NCBI RefSeq assembly: GCF_034356035.1
Contig: NZ_CP136423.1
Span: 2,046,001 to 2,110,000, forward strand
Length of the DNA stretch: 64,000 nucleotides
Direction: 5' to 3'
Source of the DNA: Blautia hydrogenotrophica DSM 10507
GTDB taxonomy: Bacteria; Bacillota; Clostridia; Lachnospirales; Lachnospiraceae
Numbering within the stretch: position 1 is the stretch's first letter; every line of letters begins with the position of its first letter. The position numbers and the translations under genes were made by a program. Shown piece by piece: positions 34,901 through 40,754 of the stretch. The notes under the pieces were generated by a model. The model did not search any database, was not told the origin of the DNA, and worked only from the letters and a program-made list of their open reading frames with translations.

Positions 34901-35011
34901 CGCCTCAACAGCCACATCCTCAGCTGCCAGTGCAGTCACCGGCACTCCTGTAGCAGCAATGGCTCCCGTCATCAATAAAGCCATAAATTTTTTGTACGCC
35001 TTAAATTTCAT
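31976..35011 (-). CDS. Secreted LRR_5 / alpha-alpha barrel / FN3 protein, B12-riboswitch controlled
   Basis: A 1011-aa exported protein. A signal peptide (end near VTALAA) and acidic linker lead into BspA-type LRR_5 repeats (about 75-290; pattern IPDSVTSIGKNAFDYC). A prenyltransferase-like alpha/alpha barrel at about 310-627 contains SELAMAAIAINAMGLD, DEKGGWHFFD, YATAQTMLVLAPYY and DPADVAMVIAALRAYGID. A Big2-like domain (about 670-745) and three FN3 domains (about 755-1011) follow. The barrel resembles the alpha domain of intrinsic factor and transcobalamin, which bind cobalamin. It sits behind cobalamin riboswitch 3 and heads a probable two-gene unit with the propeller gene. AAGGAG precedes the ATG. 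B12 binding is inferred, not shown. Confidence 0.84.
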   Translation of the reverse strand: MKFKAYKKFMALLMTGAIAATGVPVTALAAEDVAVEASFQSEEEASGKAEESFSSSVSQEEPFEAEDFAEVLAEEAAVQEGTCGENVTWKLSEDGELRISGSGEMTDYSVADASPWSELVDSIKTVVIEDGVTSIGDRAFRRCMQMTEISIPDSVTSIGKNAFDYCISLGEISIPDGVTSIGSEAFSMCRVLESIQLPASLKEISTSMFMSCSALKECVIPDGVEKIGSQAFYGAKLEKVTIPASVNTIEVYAFGQCPLMDVVMGGDAPASTDTNAFYNCPDDMIVSVPARAEGYFEDPWLYMDVQFREEHVDELNAIRAALLDQAKSDNAFWDLLNRVNAGETLSEEEKADACARAVEMATAPYLDTSELAMAAIAINAMGLDASQVTSGEKTVDLIALMSVRVYQNLVAYHPEDEMGSELEDWTLALAAYDSGNHELPANAVWTRDKIIKHILDSQDEKGGWHFFDKNTFDWHPYATAQTMLVLAPYYTENDEVREAVDTSMKLISEKFKSTGKLFVTVVGEEEDPADVAMVIAALRAYGIDVNADEDYIYKEDPDTEMTLVDYLLTFKQEDNTFGPNTNEIPYCPKGASGLQAIISLGSYDGYLPYQTNCPDEAQASPHADGYEIPKNATNSVNPDGPLGVFAQHEDINLNLGETGKASYRLISGSEDMIESIHWESRDESVATVDDEGNVKAVGEGSTSLKLTVVAKGGGQSFSSVNVTVTKPSDEAKAAFQNAKVDVTAKSVGYDSVKLTWKALDNADSYLVYRKVKGGHFTRIATVTDLNYTDETAKTGTTYYYTVKAASNRWGGTIYSKYVTNLMAKAVPAKASISKTQTWGYNGIKVTWDKVAGADGYRLYYKTGNSGWKYATQTGNTSYVHTRVTTGQNYTYYVRAYCNVDGTKVFGAYSQGKTGKAVPKKAVITKATAGSKKVSLNWNKVNGASGYRIYYKTSENGKWHYVTQIGKGSTTSYTNTGLKSGQTYYYTMRAYRTVNGEKVFGSYSDWKTVKVK

Positions 35012-35111
35012 TTCTTTCTCCTTTTTACTCGATCGTTATTTTTTGAAAACATCTGCGAGCGAATTTTTTTCCTCCTTTCCTGCTCTCCTCCGCAAAAAGC
35101 CGAAAAAAGAC

Positions 35112-35162
35112 AAAAAGATAGCTTCATCCTTTCTCCCGCAGAAAGGACTACGCTATCTTTTC
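35112..35162 (-). terminator. Riboswitch-associated terminator
   Basis: Arms AAAAGATAGC and GCTATCTTTT with an inner repeat (CCTTTCT / AGAAAGG), followed by T residues on the minus strand. It lies between riboswitch 3 and the 1011-aa gene. Confidence 0.85.
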
Positions 35163-35223
35163 TATAATAATATAATATGGTGACTCGGTCTTTCGCCTGC
35201 CGTACTCACAAACGTTTTCCCCT

Positions 35224-35385
35224 AGGCTTTGTTATGTATCCTGACTTAAGTTCTTCCTACTAGAACGCCTTCCCAGAGTATCCTCCAGTGGCATATCGTC
35301 CGTTCGTCCCTCTTACAGTAGAGATAGGCTGTTCTGGATTCTCACCAGATTCCGTTAAATAGGTATCAAAACCTAACCAAAGCCT
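35224..35385 (-). promoter_or_regulatory. Cobalamin riboswitch 3
   Basis: A clear P1 (AGGCTTTG / CAAAGCCT) closes a minus-strand core with GGAATCTGGTGAGAATCC, CTACTGTA, GCCACTGG, TGGGAAGGCG and GTCAGGATAC. It is very similar to riboswitch 1 and is followed by an intrinsic terminator and the LRR/barrel gene. Confidence 0.92.
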
Positions 35386-35404
35386 CTATTCATTTTGCGT
35401 AATT

Positions 35405-35433
35405 ATTATATCCCTCTTTTCTGGCCATGTAAA
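35405..35433 (-). promoter_or_regulatory. Sigma-A promoter for riboswitch 3 transcript
   Basis: TTTACA and a perfect TATAAT are separated by 17 nt on the minus strand, about 20 nt ahead of the riboswitch P1 stem. Confidence 0.75.
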
Positions 35434-35485
35434 TCTTAATTAATTACAATTATATTAAATTTTCATTTCGTTTTTTTTAATTCCC

Positions 35486-36066
35486 TTATTTCACCTTCAC
35501 GGTCTTCCAGTCGGAATAGGAACCGAAGATCTTCTCACCATTTACCGTGCGGTATGCCCGCATAGTGTAGTAGTACGTCTGCCCGGATTTCAGGCCGGTG
35601 TCGGTGTAGGAAGTCGTGCTTCCCTTATCTCCAGTACTCCCCCTCTTTGGTGAAGTAGCCTTTTGCCTCGATTTTGTAACGATACTCGCCTGGCGCTAGA
35701 TAATAGATTCCGAATTTTCTGGTCTCGATCACCTGATCTGCGTTGCTGTATACCGTAAACTTCTGATATTCTGGAAAATTTGCATTAATGGAGAACGTTA
35801 CTTTCGTTCCTTTTTTCCATCTGCACGGCGATGGTCCGTGAACAGCTCGCAGAATTCTTTCCTTCGTTGAAGGTACTTGTCACCGTCTGATAATTATCCG
35901 CCATCGCCAGATAGTTCTACTCTCCAGGTGTCAGTTTATGCTGCTGATTTCTCATATCAGTTGGTATCCGCGTCCTCTCCCTATACAAAGAGAAACTCTC
36001 ACCTCAATAACAAGCCGGTATCTCCGATGGTGAAGCTTCCAGTCTCTGTCTGATAACCTCCTTTTA
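35486..36066 (-). pseudogene. Mosaic pseudogene: FN3 tail fused to PEGA-region debris
   Basis: No long frame survives. From 35486 to 35626 the DNA is identical over 141 bp to the end of the gene at 38211, including the stop codon. The next part (about 35627-35930) matches the 2904-aa gene around 22797-23080 with indels. The last part (about 35945-36062) matches the same gene around 26335-26455. Three non-contiguous coding pieces have been joined and have decayed. The adjoining 36067-36122 stretch shows nothing. Confidence 0.82.
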
Positions 36067-36122
36067 TATAAAATTAAGATTTGTTCACAATTTATTTACT
36101 CATACGTTTGTCGAGCGTTTTT

Positions 36123-36563
36123 TCACATTCCTGTCCGAATACCAGTCTCATCTCCGTAGACTCTACCCATGACTTTTCCGTGGATAGAGTACAGATAATG
36201 TACTTCCACTCGGTAATCTTCATCACTTTGCACATACACTACCTGATAGTAATACGCTGTCAGCGGCGAATGATTCTGAATGTGGCAAAACCGCTCAACC
36301 ATCTCCTCCTCGGCCTGCTCAGACAGCTTCCGGTGGTTTGGAGAGGCATAACGAATAAAAGGATGATAGCACAGGAAAATCTGAAGTACATACGCCAAAA
36401 CTAACCCCAAACAAAAAAACATGATTTTTTCACGCAGGCTCTTCTTTCTCCTCTTCCATATTTTTGAAACCACAACAGTGAATCCCAACGAGAACACAGA
36501 CAGCACAAACCCATAATAAAGCCATGCATATAAGATTTCACCTTTCCACATAAAACACCTCAA
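36123..36563 (-). CDS. Small membrane protein of unknown function
   Basis: A 146-aa protein with two N-terminal membrane helices (about 8-30 and 44-66), a basic loop between them (KIWKRRKKSLREK), and a soluble C-terminal half ending in VYGDETGIRTGM. I do not recognise a family. Its start overlaps the end of the upstream gene by 4 nt, so the two are coupled. Decayed copies lie at 19368-19480 and 38051-38092, both next to 3' ends of FN3 genes, so the gene has been carried along in local duplications. MWKGEIL just after the first Met offers an alternative start 4 codons in. Confidence 0.6.
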   Translation of the reverse strand: MRCFMWKGEILYAWLYYGFVLSVFSLGFTVVVSKIWKRRKKSLREKIMFFCLGLVLAYVLQIFLCYHPFIRYASPNHRKLSEQAEEEMVERFCHIQNHSPLTAYYYQVVYVQSDEDYRVEVHYLYSIHGKVMGRVYGDETGIRTGM

Positions 36564-37318
36564 CTGACAAAATCCGTGTCTGAATTAAAATTCCACTGCC
36601 ATATATCATAAGCACTTTCAGATACCCAATTCATATCTTCACTTATCCCTAAAGATCTAATCGGATCATGTTCTTCTGCAAATACACTCCATTCACCATG
36701 CCCAATAAAACGGTACCCTCTTTGCGCTGTTACACGAAAACGACCATCATTAGGATAACCTTGCCTCTCATTTCCATCAAATCTGGCTCTAAAATAATAG
36801 TTGACTCCTGGTTCTAAATTTGTAGCGTCATCAACTCCTACACAAAAATTAACCTCACAATCTGAATCCCCAAAAGATGTATCTAGATACTCAGAGGGTT
36901 GATTTGTGAAATAATCAAAGTCTGATGATGTATCTATATAACTATATCCACAATCTGCTTCATAAATTTCATCCATCGTATCTGGATTATAATTATAAAA
37001 TGTTATTTCCATTTCCAATGCTTCATTATCATCAAACGCCAGATTTCCCAGTTCATCTTCCGAATAACAATAGGATAATTCTACTTGATGCTTACGCATA
37101 CCAGAAAATAAACCTTCATTAAAAACCACGTTTACTTTTCCTGGAAACCATTGATATCCTGATTCATATCTATTATTTCCATCCCCGTAATGTGGAGAAC
37201 TTAGGGTTGGTACGCACCGTGTATTTTTATTGGTTCTAGAATCATGTAACAAAATCATGTTAGCATAATTTATATGATATTGTTCATTTATACCATATAC
37301 CTCTTTTGATATATCCAA
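36560..37318 (-). pseudogene. 3' part of a frameshifted secreted protein, unknown function
   Basis: This 252-codon frame begins only at a TTG with no ribosome site. It is open further upstream to just beyond the stop of the next gene, reading through VRLYCIETKEN and EIIDLQDLKEVIEV in the -1 frame. The simplest reading is that it was once continuous with the signal-peptide frame at 37444-37836 and that one A was lost from an A-run near 37450. The joined product would be about 425 aa. Content is acidic and aromatic, with features such as NYYFRARFDGNERQGYPN. I recognise no family. It is coupled by 4 nt to the 146-aa membrane gene. It lies in a low-GC island compared with its flanks. Confidence 0.55.
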
Positions 37319-37443
37319 TAAATCGGCAGGCTCTATCTGTTTAATTACCTCAGGAGTAACTTCTATTACTTCTTTAAGGTCTTGTAAGTCAATTATTTCG
37401 TTAGTTCTAGCGCTATTTTCTTTTGTTTCAATACAGTATAACC

Positions 37444-37836
37444 TTACGTTTTCATTTTAATTTCAGTTCCATACATTTCAATTAATTCTTCTATAATACT
37501 ATCTACTCTTTGGTTTAAAGCATCCATCAAAAATTCCTGTTGAAATACTAGACCTACCTTTATTATTTCATCTCCAATGAGAATTTCAAATACTACTTGT
37601 TTTATACAATCTTCTAATAACGTAATATTTTTCATCTCGCTATCAGAATTTCTTAAAACATTTCCATTAAAATAATATTGTCTCTTTACCTCGCCTGACT
37701 CCCAAAATGAATTATCTTCTGTATACAATTTCTCATCAATATTTTCTTTATTCGCACCTTCTGCCTGTACACCTTCTATACAAAATATATTCATTAACAC
37801 AGCCAACATAATAGCTGATATAATCTTCTTTCTCAT
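37444..37836 (-). CDS. Signal-peptide-bearing 5' part of the frameshifted secreted protein
   Basis: A 130-aa frame starting MRKKIISAIMLAVLMNIF with a signal peptide ending near VQAEG. The start at 37836 is chosen because GGAGGG lies 4 nt upstream, inside the longer frame. The product ends EMYGTEIKMKT at TAA, and the -1 frame continues at once into the 36560-37318 coding stretch. No family is recognised. The frame may be a truncated remnant or, less likely, a separate short secreted protein. No promoter is evident in the 45 bp upstream. Confidence 0.55.
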   Translation of the reverse strand: MRKKIISAIMLAVLMNIFCIEGVQAEGANKENIDEKLYTEDNSFWESGEVKRQYYFNGNVLRNSDSEMKNITLLEDCIKQVVFEILIGDEIIKVGLVFQQEFLMDALNQRVDSIIEELIEMYGTEIKMKT

Positions 37837-37891
37837 AAAACCCTCCATTTCAATTCTTTAACCTCGATGATATAATTAACGTAAACTTTCT

Positions 37892-38092
37892 ATTTTACCT
37901 TCATGATCTTTCAGTCCTCATAAGAGCCAAAAGCCTTCTCCCCGTTCACTATCCGGTACGCTCGCATTGTAGTAATAAGTCTGGTCAGATTTCAGGTTAG
38001 TGTTGGTGTAAGAAGTCCTACTTCCTTTCCCAAGCTGGGCCGCATTGGGCCACGCATATATGATTTCACCTTCCACATAAAGCACCTCAATT
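37892..38092 (-). pseudogene. Degenerate FN3 tail plus remnant of the 146-aa gene
   Basis: The segment 37892-38050 aligns with the last FN3 module of the surface proteins (for example the end of the gene at 38211) but has many substitutions and small gaps. The segment 38051-38092 matches the start of the 146-aa gene (MWKGEILYAW). No frame is open across it. Confidence 0.72.
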
Positions 38093-38117
38093 GTAAACGA
38101 TCTTTTGTTTATTAATA

Positions 38118-38165
38118 CAAAGCTTCCTGATATGAGCGCTCAGACCCATACCAGGAATACTTTGC
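38118..38165 (-). repeat. Repeated 3'-flank stem-loop, copy C
   Basis: Arms CAAAG-TTCCTG-TATG and CATA-CAGGAA-CTTTG. Similarity to copy A extends on both sides (roughly 38093-38210 with 19480-19598), so the 3' flanks of the two FN3 genes are paralogous duplicated DNA. Confidence 0.65.
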
Positions 38166-38210
38166 ATTCCATATATAACCGGCAATAGCCTTACATCTGC
38201 TTTTGCAGAA

Positions 38211-39815
38211 TTATTTCACCTTCACGGTCTTCCAGTCGGAATAGGAACCGAAGATCTTCTCACCATTTACCGTGCGGTATGCCCGCATAGTGTAGTAGTA
38301 CGTCTGCCCGGATTTCAGGCCGGTGTCGGTGTAGGAAGTCGTGCTTCCCTTTCCGATCTGGGTCACATAGTGCCATGCCCCATTCTCGGAAGTCTTATAA
38401 TAGATACGATATCCGCTGGCTCCGTTTACCTTATTCCATTTCAGCGCCGCCTTCTTGCTTCCCGCTGTGATCTTCGTAATCACGGATTTCTTAGGCACTG
38501 CCTTGCCGGTCTTTCCAGCCGAATAAGCACCGTAGACCTTGGTTCCGTTCACATTCCGGTAAGCTCTCACATAGTAGGTATAAGTCTGCCCGGTGGTGAC
38601 TGACGTGTGCACATAGGAGGTGCTGCCGGTCTGGGTGGCATATTTCCATGCGGAGTTCCCCACTTTATAGTAGAGACGGTATCCGTCGGCACCGTCCACC
38701 TCATCCCAGGTCACTTTAATGCCGTTATAGCCCCAGGTTTGAGTCTTGCTGACAGAACCCTTGCCCAGCGCTGTCTTCGCCGTCACGTCAGTCACATACT
38801 TGCTGTATACCGGCTCTCCCCAGGTCTTGCTGGCCGCTTTTACCGTATAGTAATAAGTAATCCCTGTCTCTGCAGTTTCGTCCACATAGGACAGCTCTGA
38901 CAAATCCTGAATCCAGGCGATACGCTTGAAGGTCTGTCCTTTCGTCTTGCGGTAGACATAATAGCTCTTTGTGTCCTCGTAGGGTTCCCAGCTGATCTTG
39001 ACGCTGTGGTAGGACAGAGCCTCCGCCTTCACCGCCGGCTTGCCAGTGATAAACGCCTGATATGCCTCTTTCATCTGCTCATAGGTCTCGCGGGCCTTCA
39101 CCAGAGTCTCATAGTTCGTCACCAGCTTCTGGTCTTTCTCAGAGAGGGCCTCATAGGCTTTCTCCGCCTCTGCGATCGCTTTCTCAGAATCCAGCGTCAC
39201 CTCTCCGATGGCGTCGATCTTATCCATCACTTCCTGGATCTCTTCTTTCGCCTGCGCATCCTTCAGTTCTTCCAGAGCTTTCTCCGCCGCCGTCAGCTTC
39301 TCGTAGTTCGTCACTTTCTCTTTCTGCTCTGCGCTCAGGGCTTCATAGGCTTCTCTCGCCTCCTGAATCGCGCCCTCTGACTCCAGCGTCACCTCTCCGA
39401 TGGCATCGATCAGATCTACGACTTTCTGCGCGCTCTGATTCTCTTCCTCCTCCAGTGCATCCATCAGCTCCCAGTAATTGCTGACATAATTCCTGAGTGT
39501 AGGGTCTTCAAAACCGGCCACCGCCGTGTCGTAGGTCTCCTTCGCGCTGACTAAAGCCTCATAGTAACCATCTTCACCTTTCTTGGCCACTGCCGCGTCG
39601 ATGGTATCTTTCAGGGACTGAATCTGCTCTTTTTGCTCCTCGGTAAACTCTGGACGCATGTCGTAGAGGCTGCGCATACCGTTCAGATATCTCCAGGCAG
39701 CGATCATGCCATAGTTCGCCTGGTCTGTGGCCATGTAGTTCCAGCCGCTGCCTAGCAGATGCTCATAGCCGCCGGTATCTACCGCAAAATTCTGAATCGC
39801 ATCGATCAAGGTCAC
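38211..39815 (-). pseudogene. 5'-truncated alpha/alpha-barrel / helical-module / FN3 gene
   Basis: The 534-codon frame lacks a signal peptide and starts at a GTG with no good ribosome site. Its first residues, and the in-frame codons before it (DPLTDERFIKNG), match the last third of the barrel in the 49091-51046 protein (DERFIKDG...). It continues with ATDQANYGMIAAWRYLNGM, the last barrel helix. Two helical modules (IGEVTLES type) and three FN3 domains follow. The 5' half is missing. The frame merges with the end of the LRR_5 gene at about 39842, suggesting a deletion or recombination that joined them. It is the last gene of the operon. If translated, the product would be cytoplasmic and probably non-functional. 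Confidence 0.7.
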
Positions 39816-39841
39816 CCCATTTTTGATAAAGCGCTCGTCCG

Positions 39842-40720
39842 TCAGTGGATCTCTTCCATAGCTTCCCCGTTTTCCACGTATTCCGTCTGCAGCCCGTATT
39901 CCCGGCAGTAGCTGTCCACCTTAGAGCCTCTCTTGCACCGTATTTTCGTACTCTTATTGGTAATCCATTCTCCGATGAATTCCGGGTCGTGGAGGATTTC
40001 CACGACCCGGAGACGGTTGCATCCGTGAAATGCCCATTTCTCGATTCTTCTCACGCTGGGAGGAATCTGAACGGCCGTCAGATTGTTGCACTTAAAAAAC
40101 GCGCTGTTTCCGATAATCTGCAGCTTTGGCGGCAGCCTCAGCTCCTTCAGCCCTGTGAAATAAAAGGCTTCCTCCTCGACGGCCAGCAGCTCCTCCGGAA
40201 ATTCCAGTTCTTCTAACTGCTTGCACCGGTAAAAGGCCCGCCTCCCGATCTTTCTCAAACCTCTGGGAAGCTGCAGAAAAACCAGGCTTGCACATTCCCG
40301 AAAACACTCTTCTTTCAAAATCCGTATCTCACAGTCTTTGGGAAAGACTGCCGTGCACAGCCGGGTACACTCCCGAAAGGCCTCACCGTCCATACGTTTC
40401 AGCGAGTCTGGAAAACGAACCTTGCGAAGATGTACATTCTGTGCAAAGCATCCCTGCATCAGAAATTCTACGGTCTCAGGAAAAAGCAATTCTTTTTCCA
40501 GGCTGCACTTTCGAAACGCATTTTTTCCGATGAATCTGCACTTGGGCGGAAACTTCACTCGTCTTAGCTTTACGTCGTTTAGAAACGCCTCATTGCCGAT
40601 GTAAAGATATTTCTCCGGAATCGTGACACACTTTTCTTTTCTCCCTCTTGGTCCTCCCGTGTATATCACATCCAGCTTATGCATTTTCAACCACAGTTCA
40701 TTTGAAAATTTCCTCTTCAT
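39842..40720 (-). CDS. LRR_5 (BspA-type) leucine-rich repeat protein without signal peptide
   Basis: This 292-aa protein is made of about eight LRR_5 repeats of the form IP...R.IG..AF..C..L (examples: YIGNEAFLNDVKLRRVKFPP and KIGRRAFYRCKQLEELEFP). The N-terminus (MKRKFSNELWLKMHKLDV) is not a signal peptide and no membrane segment is present, so it should stay in the cytoplasm. This is odd for a family usually found on surfaces. It follows the transglutaminase-like gene by 34 bp. The 1011-aa protein also pairs LRR_5 repeats with an alpha/alpha barrel, so this gene and the barrel remnant below it may derive from a similar fusion. Function unknown. Confidence 0.75.
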   Translation of the reverse strand: MKRKFSNELWLKMHKLDVIYTGGPRGRKEKCVTIPEKYLYIGNEAFLNDVKLRRVKFPPKCRFIGKNAFRKCSLEKELLFPETVEFLMQGCFAQNVHLRKVRFPDSLKRMDGEAFRECTRLCTAVFPKDCEIRILKEECFRECASLVFLQLPRGLRKIGRRAFYRCKQLEELEFPEELLAVEEEAFYFTGLKELRLPPKLQIIGNSAFFKCNNLTAVQIPPSVRRIEKWAFHGCNRLRVVEILHDPEFIGEWITNKSTKIRCKRGSKVDSYCREYGLQTEYVENGEAMEEIH

Positions 40721-40754
40721 GCATCACCTATCCCCTGACAGAAGAAGTTCTGTC

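Noticed and set aside
37440..37460. Programmed -1 frameshift site
   Set aside because: There is no X-XXY-YYZ slippery heptamer in frame and no obvious downstream structure, so a mutation in the A-run is simpler.
13449..39815. FN3 and Big2 repeats as a mobile element or CRISPR-like array
   Set aside because: The repeats are in-frame protein modules inside coding genes. There are no terminal inverted repeats, transposase or spacer pattern.
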